64,000 nucleotides of DNA from Bog-756 sp963730685 (GCA_963730685.1 CAVSSP010000004.1:558001-622000); one strand, 5' to 3'. Positions 1 through 8,727 are shown, counted from the first letter of the stretch. Notes: generated by a model not told the origin, from the letters alone. Numbers and translations are program-made.

Positions 1-390
1 GTGGGCGATGCCACTCCGGTGGGAGATGTGGCCGAGACCGTGGTGTACTACGGGTCACGCGCCCAGGTGACCGAGGCGGCGGCTGAATCAGTGGTCCGTT
101 CCTTGACCGGCGCGGTCATCATGGCTTATGACCCAGGTCAGGTAGCGGACGGGGCCCAAGTGACGGTCGTTACCGGCAGTCAGTTCGCTGTCGATGCCCC
201 ATCGGTGCCGACCACGCGAGCCGCACGAAGTTCTTCCGCGTCGGCGACGCCAGCCACCGGTGCCACGGGCACTCCTGCGGCGGCAGGGATCGCCACTCCG
301 TCACCGAGCACTTCGACCCTCCAGCAATGGGATCCTCGGGCATGCCCGGCCGGCGCGACCCCCACGGCCCCGGTGCCCAACCCGACCTGA
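1..390 (+). CDS. LytR/CpsA/Psr-type protein, C-terminal fragment
   Basis: This is the 3' end of a gene that enters the window from upstream; the GTG at base 1 is probably an internal codon. The first ~60 residues (ETVVYYGS...VTVVTGSQFAV) resemble the small LytR_C domain that follows the catalytic LCP domain in many actinobacterial cell-wall ligases. A Ser/Thr/Pro/Ala-rich low-complexity tail comes next, ending in a WDPRACP segment. LCP enzymes attach secondary glycopolymers to peptidoglycan outside the membrane, but no catalytic part is visible here. The LytR_C assignment is pattern-based; it could instead be another secreted protein with a disordered tail. Confidence 0.5.
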   Translation: MGDATPVGDVAETVVYYGSRAQVTEAAAESVVRSLTGAVIMAYDPGQVADGAQVTVVTGSQFAVDAPSVPTTRAARSSSASATPATGATGTPAAAGIATPSPSTSTLQQWDPRACPAGATPTAPVPNPT

Positions 391-480
391 CGGCACTTCC
401 CATCCGAAGGGGTTTACCTCATTGCCCGCTCTCCAGTGGCCTGCACTCGGATCCGGTTACGAGTCCCCGATCTCGGGGGT

Positions 481-1794
481 TCACTTGGTCGAGGTCAGGG
501 CAAGATCGCGCAGCCGCACGCGTCCGCCGGTTCGGAGCACGGCCGTGCGGTAGACGCGGGCTGCCACCAGCGCCACCAACACGGTGCACACCACGCTCAC
601 GACGACCGACAGCAGAAACTGCCACCAGGTGACCTCCCCGAACCCGACCAGTGTCGGCATGGCGAAGGGGGCGGTGGGAGGCAGGTAGGCCAGCACCTTG
701 ACAAGAACCGAGGCGCTGCCAGAGCTGACCCCCGTGAGGCAGACGATGTAACCGAGGATGAGCGGTGCGCTCAGTGGCAACGCCAAGCTCTGAACCTGGT
801 CCTGGCGCTCGGCCAGAGAGCCGGCGGCGGCATACAACCAACTGTAGAAGGCGTAGCCGAGGACCAGCCAGACGAGTGTGGCCGCCACCACGAGCGGTGC
901 TGCCCCGTGGACGAGATTCGAGCCGACCACCTTGGCCAGCACCAGCGCGAAGGCCACCAGGGACACTGCTTGCAAGAGAGCGACCGCTCCGATGCCCATC
1001 ACCTTGCCCGCCAGAAGCTGGACCGGCCGCACCGTGGCGAGGAGGACCTCCACGACACGGCTTGCCTTTTCCTCCATGACTCCCATCAACGTCCAGGTGA
1101 GGTACTGGGTGAGGATGATGAAGATGAGGACGATCCCGATCAACGCCGTCGCCTCCGCTGTCGTGGTGGCTTTCTTGCCCGGATGGATGCTGGCGACCGG
1201 CCACGGCCTGGCCTCGGCCACCGCAGTCGCTTGCTCAGGGGTCAGGCCGGCCTTCGCAAATGCCTGCTGTGCTCCCAGGGTTGTGGCCACAGCCCGCACG
1301 TAGCGGGCCCCGGCGGAGGTGTCAGTGTCCGAGACCGGGTCCTGCACGAGGATGGTCCCGCTACCGTCCACCACCATGGAGAGACGGTTCGCGCTCAGGG
1401 CAGTACGAGCGGCGCTCAGATCTGGATCGCCCACCAGCTCTACCCGGAGCCCCACGGCCGTGGCCAGCCTCTGCAGCTCGGCGTCAAGGGCGGGCGAACC
1501 GGCCACCACACCCACCTTCTGGCGTGTGATGGTACCGCTGCCGATGGTGGGGATGACCACGGCTGCCGTCACCACGGCGAAGAGAACCAGGGTAACGACC
1601 CGGAAGAGCCGGCCCCGTAGCCGTTCCCGGATCTCGCGACCAGCCACCAGTCCGGTAGTCCCGAAGCGCCTCCCGTCGTGAAGGCCGCGTGCGGGTCCGG
1701 CGGGCCGGGGCGATCGCCCCCGGCCTCTGCGGCGCAAACCCAAGCGGACGAGCAGCACCACCGCCACGGCGGCGAGGATGATCGGGACCTTCAC
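481..1794 (-). CDS. ABC-2 type exporter permease (NatB-like)
   Basis: Membrane subunit of an ABC exporter, 437 residues. There is one transmembrane segment near residues 64-84, a large extracytoplasmic region of ~130 residues, then five or six transmembrane segments in the C-terminal half. This is the layout of NatB/YhaP-type ABC-2 permeases, which work with a NatA-type ATPase in sodium, drug or peptide export. An EEKASRVVEVLLATV segment after the second membrane span is typical of the family. The start overlaps the stop of the upstream ATPase gene by 4 bases, so the two are translationally coupled and surely form one transporter. The substrate is unknown. Confidence 0.85.
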   Translation of the reverse strand: MKVPIILAAVAVVLLVRLGLRRRGRGRSPRPAGPARGLHDGRRFGTTGLVAGREIRERLRGRLFRVVTLVLFAVVTAAVVIPTIGSGTITRQKVGVVAGSPALDAELQRLATAVGLRVELVGDPDLSAARTALSANRLSMVVDGSGTILVQDPVSDTDTSAGARYVRAVATTLGAQQAFAKAGLTPEQATAVAEARPWPVASIHPGKKATTTAEATALIGIVLIFIILTQYLTWTLMGVMEEKASRVVEVLLATVRPVQLLAGKVMGIGAVALLQAVSLVAFALVLAKVVGSNLVHGAAPLVVAATLVWLVLGYAFYSWLYAAAGSLAERQDQVQSLALPLSAPLILGYIVCLTGVSSGSASVLVKVLAYLPPTAPFAMPTLVGFGEVTWWQFLLSVVVSVVCTVLVALVAARVYRTAVLRTGGRVRLRDLALTSTK

Positions 1795-2690
1795 CGGCCC
1801 ACCGCCTCCCGGAACACCTCGGACAGGCGACGGCGTTCGAAGGCGAACTCGGTAACCCGCCCGGCCGAACGTGCCGCATCCAGTACGACGTCACTGTCTG
1901 TCGAGTCGTCGAGGACGAGTCGCACTTCGCCCCCGTCGATCTCCGACACGGTCACGCCCGCAATTCCCTCCGTCCACGACCCCTGGCGGTCGCCCTCCAC
2001 CCGGATGGCGAGGCGCCGCTCCCCGCTGGTCGCCAGCTCGTCGACGGTCCCCCTGGCCACCAGCCGACCATGGTCGATGATGGCCACCGACTCGCACAGG
2101 GCCTCGACCAAGTCGAGTTGGTGGCTCGAGAACAGCACGCATCGGCCGGCGCGGGCCTGCTCGGCGAGCACCTCGGCGATGGCATCGATGCCGGTCGGAT
2201 CGAGTCCGGAGAGCGGTTCGTCCAGCACCAGCATCTCGGGGTCGTGCACCAGGGCCGCCGCCAGCTGCACGCGCTGCTGGTTGCCGTGCGAGAGGGTCTC
2301 GACCTTGCTGGTTGCCCGGTCGGCCACATCGAGGCGTTCCAGCCAGTGCTCGGTCGCCGTCGCAGCGCTGCTCCTGTCCATTCCGTGCAGCCGTCCCAGG
2401 TACTCGAGCTCGTCTGCCACCAGCATGTTCGGGTACAGGCCCCGCTCCTCTGGCATGTACCCGAAGCGCCGGCGCTGGGTGGCCCCGACCGGCACCCCGT
2501 TCCACCGCACCGAGCCGGCGTCGAGGTCGGTGAGCCCGAAGACGGCCCGCATCGTCGTGGTCTTGCCGGCACCGTTCGGACCGAGGAAGCCGACGACCTG
2601 GCCCGACGGGACCGAGAAGCTCAGATCGTCGAGGGCGGTGACCGCACCGAACCGACGGCTCAGGCCGTCGAATTCCAACAGGTCGGTCAC
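1791..2690 (-). CDS. ABC exporter ATP-binding protein
   Basis: ATPase of the exporter formed with the downstream permease, 299 residues. Walker A is GPNGAGKTTTM near residue 40, the signature is LSHGNQQRVQLA, Walker B is MLVLDEPLSGLDP, and the switch histidine lies in SSHQLDLVE. The C-terminal ~90 residues match the extra domain seen in NatA/YhaQ-like ATPases. It overlaps the permease start by 4 bases and is itself overlapped by 4 bases by the small RHH-like gene upstream, giving a tight operon SPFH - RHH - ATPase - permease. Confidence 0.93.
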   Translation of the reverse strand: MTDLLEFDGLSRRFGAVTALDDLSFSVPSGQVVGFLGPNGAGKTTTMRAVFGLTDLDAGSVRWNGVPVGATQRRRFGYMPEERGLYPNMLVADELEYLGRLHGMDRSSAATATEHWLERLDVADRATSKVETLSHGNQQRVQLAAALVHDPEMLVLDEPLSGLDPTGIDAIAEVLAEQARAGRCVLFSSHQLDLVEALCESVAIIDHGRLVARGTVDELATSGERRLAIRVEGDRQGSWTEGIAGVTVSEIDGGEVRLVLDDSTDSDVVLDAARSAGRVTEFAFERRRLSEVFREAVGR

Positions 2691-2971
2691 CGGCGAATCT
2701 TTCGATTCTGCGTCTTTGGTTCCCGGGTCATCGAGACCTGCTCGCGAGCCGGCGTTCGCAGCGCTGATGGTGCTCGCGGCTCCCTGGGTGGCCGGCCACG
2801 CGTGGGCATGGCACCAGCTGTCTTCGGCATCCGGCCGGCGTCGTCGAGGGCATGTCGCAACAGCATCTCGATCTGGGCATTGAGACTGCGGAATTCGTCA
2901 GCCGCCCACCGGGCCAACGCATCGTGGACTGCAGGATCGATCCGAAGGAGTACCTGCTTGCGCTCACTCAC
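2687..2971 (-). CDS. Small ribbon-helix-helix (Arc/HicB-antitoxin-like) protein
   Basis: 94 residues. The first ~45 (KQVLLRIDPAVHDALARW, then a helix ending MLLRHAL) match the Arc-type ribbon-helix-helix DNA-binding fold, often annotated as HicB-family antitoxin in actinobacteria. The rest is basic and probably disordered. No HicA-like toxin lies next to it, so a toxin-antitoxin role is not supported. It sits between an SPFH gene (3 bases upstream) and an ABC exporter (4-base overlap downstream), and may regulate this operon through the AT-rich repeat at 3935-3949. That link is inference. Confidence 0.7.
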   Translation of the reverse strand: MSERKQVLLRIDPAVHDALARWAADEFRSLNAQIEMLLRHALDDAGRMPKTAGAMPTRGRPPREPRAPSALRTPAREQVSMTREPKTQNRKIRR

Positions 2972-2974
2972 GGT

Positions 2975-3892
2975 TCATGAGTAGAGCGTGCCGGTGTTGA
3001 CGACTGGCGAAGCGGGTTGGTCACTGCACAGCACGACCATCAGGTTGCTCACCATCGCAGCCTTGCGCTCCTCATCGAGGTTGACGATGCTTCGCTCATC
3101 CAGCCGTTCGAGCGCCATTTCGACCATTCCGACTGCGCCCTCCACGATGCGAGAGCGGGCGGAGACGACGGCGTTGGCCTGCTGTCGGCGGAGCATCGCC
3201 TGGGCGATCTCCGCAGCGTAGGCAAGGTGGCTGATGCGCACCTCGATGATCTCGATCCCGGCGATCACGACGCGCTCGGCCATCTCCACGGCCAGCTCAC
3301 CGGCGACGATGTCGGTCGAGCCGCGCAGGGAGAGCCCATCATCGGTCGGGTTGTCGTAGGGATGGGTGGTGGCGACGTGCCGCAACGCCGACTCGGCCTG
3401 CACCCGCACGAAATTGAGGTAGTCGTCGACGGCGTACAGGGCACGCGACGTATCGGCAACCTGCCAGACGACGATCGCCGCGATCTCCACGGGATTGCCG
3501 TCGGCGTCGTTGACCTTCAGGTGGTTCGTCTCGAAGTTCCTCACCCGGATGCTGACCTTCCGTCGGTCGGCGAGCGGAAGTACCCACGAAAGGCCGGTTC
3601 GACGCACGGAGCCGACGTAGCTGCCGAAGAACCTCACCACCCGGGTTTCGCCGGGCTGCACGATGACGAGCGAGGACAAGACGACGACGGCCACCACGAT
3701 CGGAACGGCGATGAGGCCCCTGGACGAGCCGTGGGCAAGTGGGAAGCTCGCCGCGATGCAGGCCGCCACGACGAGGACGCCGAACCAGCCGCTCACGGAC
3801 CAGGCTTGCCGCTCGCGGATCTCGACTCGGGTTCCCGCGTGGCCGACCGGAGTGGCGTTGGGCTCGCTGGACGACTGGCTCGTCCTTGTCAT
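2975..3892 (-). CDS. SPFH/band 7 membrane protein
   Basis: 305 residues. Two transmembrane helices (about 37-56 and 60-78) precede an SPFH/prohibitin domain (about 80-275) with the usual elements: QPGETRVVRFFGSY at its start, VRVQAESALRHVATTHPYD, and an A/E-rich helix AYAAEIAQAMLRRQQANA. Family members assemble into membrane-bound oligomers that scaffold proteases or membrane domains. Here it is the first gene of an operon with an RHH protein and an ABC exporter, suggesting a membrane-stress or export role. The ATG lies ~45 bases from the AT-rich repeat that probably carries the promoter. Confidence 0.88.
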   Translation of the reverse strand: MTRTSQSSSEPNATPVGHAGTRVEIRERQAWSVSGWFGVLVVAACIAASFPLAHGSSRGLIAVPIVVAVVVLSSLVIVQPGETRVVRFFGSYVGSVRRTGLSWVLPLADRRKVSIRVRNFETNHLKVNDADGNPVEIAAIVVWQVADTSRALYAVDDYLNFVRVQAESALRHVATTHPYDNPTDDGLSLRGSTDIVAGELAVEMAERVVIAGIEIIEVRISHLAYAAEIAQAMLRRQQANAVVSARSRIVEGAVGMVEMALERLDERSIVNLDEERKAAMVSNLMVVLCSDQPASPVVNTGTLYS

Positions 3893-3934
3893 GTTGCCCC
3901 CTCGAGAACAGCCTCGATGAAGTGAACCGAAGTT

Positions 3935-3949
3935 ATATCAAAATGATAT
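3935..3949. promoter_or_regulatory. AT-rich inverted repeat upstream of SPFH operon
   Basis: ATATCA-AAA-TGATAT is a perfect 6-bp inverted repeat in an otherwise GC-rich region, ~43 bases upstream of the SPFH start. Read on the minus strand, TGATAT also recurs as a direct repeat. Short AT-rich repeats of this kind suit a ribbon-helix-helix protein, and the operon encodes one. Operator function is inferred. Confidence 0.45.
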
Positions 3950-4063
3950 CAGAATATGGGGCGGTGCGAACCCAGATCCCGGCCTCGGCCGATCGACCGG
4001 CCGACCAAGCGGCCGACCGACCGACCCACCCGTCGCGCTCTTACCGGTGGGCGGCTCCGGGTA

Positions 4064-5076
4064 CTACGCCGGCAACGCGGGTGGTAGCCCGAAGAGCGGA
4101 AAGACGCTGTCGTCGAATCCGGTCATCGCCGAGATGAGACGCCCAGACAACGTCAGGACAGCGAGCCCACCGGCGCCGAACGGGCCGGTTTGTCCATCCC
4201 GAACGTAGGCTGCCAGCGCAGGCTGCCCATTCGCTCTGGTCGGCACGATCCGGAACGTCCGTCCGGGGCGAAACGACAAACTGCGGAAGAAGCGTCCCGC
4301 CAGCTCGCGACCCTGGTATTCCATGGGCATCGGTGGCATGGTCACCCACACGTCATCGGTGAGGAGGCTGACGAGCTCGTCCACATCCGCACATTCGTAT
4401 GCAGCGGTGAGGCGGGAGACGATGTCCTGTTCAGCGGCCGAATTCGGGGCGGGGGGAGGCTGGCGATGCCCGGGGTCGCTGAGGCGGGCGTGCACGGCTG
4501 CCCGAGCGCGCGCGTGAGCGCGTTCGTCACCGACGCTTCGGTGGAGTCGAGCATCTCCGCTGCCTCATGTGCTCTGAGGCCGAGCACATCTCGGAGGACC
4601 AAGACGACGCGCTGTCGCGGCGGGAGCAGCTGAAGGGCCGTTACGAACGCCAACGAGACGGACTCCTTCATCTCGTAGCGGGCCTCGGGCCCGGGGCTGT
4701 CATCGGGGAGTCCCTCGAGGAGCATGTCGGGGTATGGCTGAAGCCAGACCGCCTCTCCGATCCGGGTCGGATCCGGAAGACCGTCGTCGAACGGAGGTAA
4801 TTGTGATTTCGGTCGCCGGCTTGCGGCACGGAGCATGTTCAGGCACCGGTTCGTGGCGATGCGATAGAGCCAGGTTCGGATGGAGGCCCGCTCCTCGAAG
4901 GTCCCGAGGGCTTGCCACGCGCTGAGGAGGGTCTCCTGAAGGGCGTCCTCGGCGTCCTGCGTCGAGCCCAGTATCCGATAGCAGTGCACCTGTAGCTCGT
5001 GACGGTACCTGTCCGTCAGCTGCGCAAACGCCTGTTGGTCTCCGGACCGGGAACGACGGAGAAGATCCACGTTCAC
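4064..5076 (-). CDS. ECF sigma factor with SnoaL-like C-terminal domain (frameshifted)
   Basis: RNA polymerase sigma factor of the type carrying a fused NTF2/SnoaL domain (ECF41/ECF56-like, SigX5 family). Region 2 (DAEDALQETLLSAWQ, then IRTWLYRIATNRCLN) and region 4 (LPPRQRVVLVLRDVLG, then AAEMLDSTEASVTNALTRA) are read in one frame from 5076. The SnoaL part (ECADVDELVSLLTDDV... to the stop at 4064) is read in another. The frames part at a run of alternating G and C at 4506-4514. Removing one CG dinucleotide restores a continuous ~335-residue protein, the expected length. The run is either a sequencing error or a slippage site. The fused domain normally controls sigma activity in place of an anti-sigma factor. 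Confidence 0.82.
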
Positions 5077-5288
5077 CGTTCCATCCGCGCTTCACCTGGT
5101 CGTCGGGCTCCCCTTTTCGATCGCACTACCGATACCCGCATCGCTGGCCCCGAGTTGGGGCCGCTTGGGACCGATCAGTTTTCCCTCGACCCGGTGTCGG
5201 TATAGATGAGTCGCAGTTCCGGTCAGTTGTGGCCAACACAAGTCGGCTCGCCCGCACACCCGACAACCTAGACCCAAGGAGGAAGACA

Positions 5289-5711
5289 GTGCCTGAACAG
5301 AGGACCAAGATGAAGACGCTGGACTCAGCGGCCGTATCGGTGGCCCGTGCTCACATCGACGCATGGAGTCACCATGATTGGGACAAGACAAGAGAGCTGC
5401 TCGCACCGGATGTGCACGTCTGGGTGTCCAGTACGCAGCCGGAATTTGGCACCGGAGAATTTGTAGGCATCGACGGCTACATGGAGCCGAAGGTGAAGGC
5501 GGCGCAGTTCATCGAGCCCGGAAGCGTCGAAGTGCTCTCTGCGATGGGCGATGAGCACAACGCACTGATTCTGGCCACGTTCAGCATTGGTCTGGGTCCG
5601 AACGGGTCGATGCTGACGATGGTGCGTTCCTGTCTCTATTGGATCGACGAGCACGAAAAGATCAAAGAAGAGCGGGACGTGTTTTACGTTCTTCCACCAG
5701 GGGGCGAATGA
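5289..5711 (+). CDS. SnoaL-like (NTF2-fold) protein
   Basis: 140 residues with the cone-shaped NTF2/SnoaL pattern: a first helix with HIDAWSHHDWDKTRELLAPDV, a middle GIDGYMEPK segment, and a C-terminal strand pair ending ERDVFYVLP. Such proteins are small enzymes or ligand binders of very varied function, and no active site can be assigned. I use GTG 5289 because a strong ribosome site (AAGGAGGAAG, 5276-5285) ends three bases before it; the longer reading from 5229 has none. It is divergent from the ECF sigma gene, which also carries a SnoaL domain, so sigma control is plausible. Confidence 0.7.
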   Translation: MPEQRTKMKTLDSAAVSVARAHIDAWSHHDWDKTRELLAPDVHVWVSSTQPEFGTGEFVGIDGYMEPKVKAAQFIEPGSVEVLSAMGDEHNALILATFSIGLGPNGSMLTMVRSCLYWIDEHEKIKEERDVFYVLPPGGE

Positions 5712-5800
5712 CATTCGTCATGCTCAGCTGGAGATCTGAGCCGTCATGCCCACCCTGACGATCGGTGGCTGAGCTCCGGAACGGCAACTCCCGTCGCCGC

Positions 5801-5841
5801 TTGACAAAATCACCTTGCACATGCAAAATAATCCTTGCATG
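5801..5841 (+). promoter_or_regulatory. Leaderless promoter with direct-repeat operator, ArsR-type gene
   Basis: TTGACA (5801-5806), a 17-base spacer and CAAAAT (5824-5829) form a good sigma-70 type promoter. Its expected start point (5836-5840) falls on the ATG at 5839, so the mRNA should be leaderless. CCTTGCA occurs at 5813-5819 and 5833-5839, exactly 20 bases apart, and the first copy lies in the palindrome TTGCA-CA-TGCAA (5815-5826) over the spacer. This suits autorepression by the regulator that follows. Confidence 0.6.
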
Positions 5842-6201
5842 AACACGCACAGCCAGAGGACGGCACCGCAGCCTGTTTCAGGGGACGAGCTTCTTGGGGT
5901 CCTTCATGCATTGGCCAACCCGCATCGCCTCCGGGTTCTGGGGGTTCTGGTCGAAGGCCGGAAATACGTCAGTCAGCTGGCCCGCGAGCTCCAGATCAGC
6001 CGGCCCCTGTTGCAGATCCACTTGCGCAAACTGGAACAGGCTGGATTGGTCTCCTCGGTACTGGAGCTCTCCGACGACGGCAAGTCGATGAAGTTCTACG
6101 ACGTGGCGCCCTTTTCCTTGAACCTCACACCGAATCTCATCGCAGTAGCAGCCGCGACCGTAACCGTCGCCGACAGTAAGGGAGAAAATGGAAATGGCTG
6201 A
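5839..6201 (+). CDS. ArsR-like winged-helix transcriptional regulator
   Basis: 120 residues from ATG 5839, the start chosen because the promoter points straight at it; upstream codons to 5815 lie inside the promoter. The winged helix covers about residues 15-95: LHALANPHRLRVLGVL, the recognition segment VSQLARELQISRPLLQIHLRKLEQAGLV, then a beta wing with DDGKSMKFYDV. No cysteine metal-binding motif is seen, so a metal sensor is unlikely. The gene overlaps the start region of a small membrane protein by a few bases, and the pair is probably one regulatory unit. Confidence 0.8.
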   Translation: MNTHSQRTAPQPVSGDELLGVLHALANPHRLRVLGVLVEGRKYVSQLARELQISRPLLQIHLRKLEQAGLVSSVLELSDDGKSMKFYDVAPFSLNLTPNLIAVAAATVTVADSKGENGNG

Positions 6202-6454
6202 CAGTGGAATGTGGTGGACGTTTGGATCGTTGGTGTTCGTACTCTTGTTGGTGGCCGCCATCCTGTGGCCCGTCACCTCGATCTGGAAGGCTCGGGCCGC
6301 GCTCAAGAAGGAAACCGAATACCGCGAGCTCTCCGATCGCTCTGTGCGATCTCTTGAGGGAAGCGACCGGGAGCTACAGGCACTTCGGACAACCGTGACC
6401 ACCCTGAATGGACGCGTCGAGGTTCTCGAGAGGATGCTGGCCGAGGTGGATTGA
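6194..6454 (+). CDS. Small single-span membrane protein with coiled coil
   Basis: 86 residues: one transmembrane helix (MWWTFGSLVFVLLLVAAIL) and a cytoplasmic helix rich in Arg, Glu and Leu (SDRELQALRTTVTTLNGRVEVLERML) that should form a coiled coil. The layout recalls PspB-type phage-shock proteins, but I cannot claim homology. I prefer ATG 6194 to ATG 6188 because the ribosome site AAGGGAG (6178-6184) is nine bases away from it instead of three. It overlaps the ArsR-like gene and is probably co-transcribed from the leaderless promoter. Confidence 0.65.
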   Translation: MADSGMWWTFGSLVFVLLLVAAILWPVTSIWKARAALKKETEYRELSDRSVRSLEGSDRELQALRTTVTTLNGRVEVLERMLAEVD

Positions 6455-6659
6455 GCCCGACCGCATCCCAGCCATCGGGTGTCGCTGCCGTCGGGCGCAG
6501 TGACAGCACTCGACCGATGCGGGAGCCGTCACCGGCACCCCTGGGTATCATTCATTCGGTCCGCAGCGATGACTGGATTCTCCGGCTCTCCTGCGGGTCC
6601 GTGCTCCGCCGAAGGGGAGGAATGAGGACCATGCACTTCGGATACGAGGGGACTTCTTG

Positions 6660-7094
6660 ATGCGTGACGATGTTCGACGAGCGTTGGCGATCGGCCCATC
6701 CTCGACCATGGAGGACCGCACGATCGACATCACCACGACCGGCCGACGGTCAGGGAGGCCGCGACGGATCGAGATCGTCTTCTATCGAATTGAGGAGTCC
6801 GTCTACTTGAGTGGGATTCCGGCACCTCGTAGCCGCGATTGGCTGGCCAATCTGAGCGCGGAGCCGCACTTCACCTTCCATCTCAAGCACGGCGTGCTGG
6901 CCGATCTGCCAGCGGTCGCCACGGTGATCACCGATGAGGCAGAACGTCGCCGGTTGCTGGCCCCGCTGGTCGACCAGTTCAATCTGCGGCGCGGCGACGA
7001 CAGCGAGTGGCCGCGAGCCGAGCTCGACGAGTGGGTGCGGAGCAGTCCGCTGGCAAGGGTCGACTTCGTCGGGCAGCTCTTGCGAGCTGAGTGA
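6660..7094 (+). CDS. DUF385 deazaflavin-dependent nitroreductase-family protein
   Basis: 144 residues of the split-barrel FMN/F420-binding fold (DUF385, the Ddn/FDOR-B type). Visible family features are the basic strand ITTTGRRSGRPRRIEI, then YLSGIPAPRSRDWLANL, where the conserved W-x-x-N sits, and a C-terminal FVGQLLRAE helix. Relatives use reduced coenzyme F420 to reduce quinones, nitro compounds or biliverdin. ATG 6660 directly follows an in-frame TTG. A perfect hairpin follows the gene. It stands alone between the small membrane-protein unit and a convergent secreted protein. Confidence 0.82.
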   Translation: MRDDVRRALAIGPSSTMEDRTIDITTTGRRSGRPRRIEIVFYRIEESVYLSGIPAPRSRDWLANLSAEPHFTFHLKHGVLADLPAVATVITDEAERRRLLAPLVDQFNLRRGDDSEWPRAELDEWVRSSPLARVDFVGQLLRAE

Positions 7095-7105
7095 CAGCAT
7101 CCGAT

Positions 7106-7141
7106 GCCAAGCGCCCCGGCCGGAGCCGGGGCGCTTGGCAC
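7106..7141. terminator. Perfect 16-bp hairpin between convergent genes
   Basis: TGCCAAGCGCCCCGGC (7106-7121) pairs without mismatch with 7126-7141 around a CGGA loop. It lies 11 bases after the DUF385 stop and ~53 bases beyond the stop of the convergent secreted-protein gene. There is no U-tract, as usual in high-GC actinobacteria, so it is a candidate bidirectional terminator. Confidence 0.75.
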
Positions 7142-7194
7142 CTCGCTGTTCGCGTTCGCCGGTCCGGTAGGACAGACGAAGCCGATGGTTAGCG

Positions 7195-8418
7195 CTAGCA
7201 GCCGGTAGCGGCGGAGACGACGGTGGCTGTCACCTGTGAGCTGTAGGTCACGTCATAACCGGCGTGGGCACCGAGTTTGGGGAGGCACTGTCCCGAGACG
7301 TTGAACGAACCGCTGAGACCCCCCACGACGGTGCCGATATTTCCGATCTCGAACGTCTCTCCAAGGACGGGAACGAACGAGGGCGCCGTGCTCAGGTCGA
7401 GAGTGCCCCGGAGCACAGCAGGAAAGGCGGTGACGAGTTGGCCGTAGTTGATTCCCGCCCGTGAGCCGCCGATCTCCAGACTCAGAGACGATCCCGCCGT
7501 TGGGTCGTACGGGCCTTGCACGGCGAACGTGCCCTCATCGGCGTCGATGTGGCCGCTGTTGCTGTTTCCGCCCACGAAGAATTCCGCCCCGTTGGCGATG
7601 TTGACCGCTCCTTCGTTGACGAAGCCGAACGCAGATGCGAACGCAAACGTCTGTGGTGCGGCTCCGGTCAGCGACACATTGATGGTTCCCGTTGGTTCAT
7701 TCACGAGACTCCCGCCCGGCGGTGGGCAGAAGTTGGCCCCACCGATTCCTCCCGGTGCAGTGAAGTCGAGGGTCGCCCAGTTGGCGATCTCGGCGCCTTG
7801 GCACATGGAGGCAGATTGTGTCGTCAGCGTCCCGAGGTTCACGACTTGGAGACCGCCCTCGAAACCCGTCTCCACGGTGGCTTTCGATCCCTTGGGAATC
7901 TCGAGTGTTCCGGGACCGGTGATCGCGGGACCGCCCCCGCCCGTCACATTGGGGCTTATCCCTTTGAGCTCGAGTGTGGCACCGGAGTCGATCGCTATCT
8001 CGCTGTTGCCCATCGTGAGGTTCCTGATGCTTGAGGGCCTCCTGCTCCCGGTGATCTCGAGGACTCCCCGGCACACGCACACCCCACCGGCATTCGAGAC
8101 TTTGAGCCCGGTGATCTTCTGTGGGGGACTGAGGTTCAGCGTGTGTTCAACGGTGAACGGCACCGAACTGGGGATACAGGCGAAGTCTCCGTTGGGGACC
8201 CCGTTCGACCAGTTGGCGGCAGTACCCCAGTCATTGCTCTTCGCCGAAGGCAGAAAGCTGGTGGCGCACTTGTTGGAAGGCACCGCGGATGCTGCCGGCA
8301 CTGAGGCCGCCGTCGCAGGTGGACCGGCGAATCCGAGCGCGAGCACCGCCACGAGGACGACGCCCGTCAGCCCCCTCACGAGATGGCGGAGCGACGCCAA
8401 TCGACGAAACGAGGCCAT
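7195..8418 (-). CDS. Secreted beta-helix-like surface protein
   Basis: About 407 residues with a Sec signal peptide (basic RRLASLRHLVRG, hydrophobic VVLVAVLALGFAG, cleavage near ATAA-S). The mature part opens with a GTAANWSNGVP segment, a motif seen in parallel beta-helix and autotransporter-like proteins, followed by Gly/Thr/Asn-rich strands with repeated LEI, LEL, LGTL and NWATLDF turns. Ten or so cysteines may form disulphides. No enzymatic motif is seen. I use the ATG at 8418; upstream codons lack membrane character. It is divergent from the SARP regulator, ~345 bases away, which may control it. Confidence 0.65.
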   Translation of the reverse strand: MASFRRLASLRHLVRGLTGVVLVAVLALGFAGPPATAASVPAASAVPSNKCATSFLPSAKSNDWGTAANWSNGVPNGDFACIPSSVPFTVEHTLNLSPPQKITGLKVSNAGGVCVCRGVLEITGSRRPSSIRNLTMGNSEIAIDSGATLELKGISPNVTGGGGPAITGPGTLEIPKGSKATVETGFEGGLQVVNLGTLTTQSASMCQGAEIANWATLDFTAPGGIGGANFCPPPGGSLVNEPTGTINVSLTGAAPQTFAFASAFGFVNEGAVNIANGAEFFVGGNSNSGHIDADEGTFAVQGPYDPTAGSSLSLEIGGSRAGINYGQLVTAFPAVLRGTLDLSTAPSFVPVLGETFEIGNIGTVVGGLSGSFNVSGQCLPKLGAHAGYDVTYSSQVTATVVSAATGC

Positions 8419-8727
8419 CGGATGGCGAGTGGGTCGGTCGACGCCACCCTCCCGTCGCCGGGGCGGGTGGCTGACAGATTGCAAATACCAGGTAGATCGC
8501 ACGAATGCCGCCTTTCAGTCAGTGACCACCGATCGGCGGTCTCCTGTCATCATGAAGAATGGCGATTACAGATGGATTTCAAATCGCTGTACTGATCCGT
8601 GGCGAGGTTCCGGCCTCCCGGCCCGAACGCACCACCGTCGACGCCCAGGCGCCCTCTGCGATGCCGCATCCAGGTGATCGCCACTGCCCCCGTCGTCGTG
8701 CATGGGATGACGAGTGGCCCCCGACCT

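Noticed and set aside
2687..2971. HicAB toxin-antitoxin pair
   Set aside because: Only the antitoxin-like RHH protein is present; the neighbours are an SPFH protein and an ABC ATPase.
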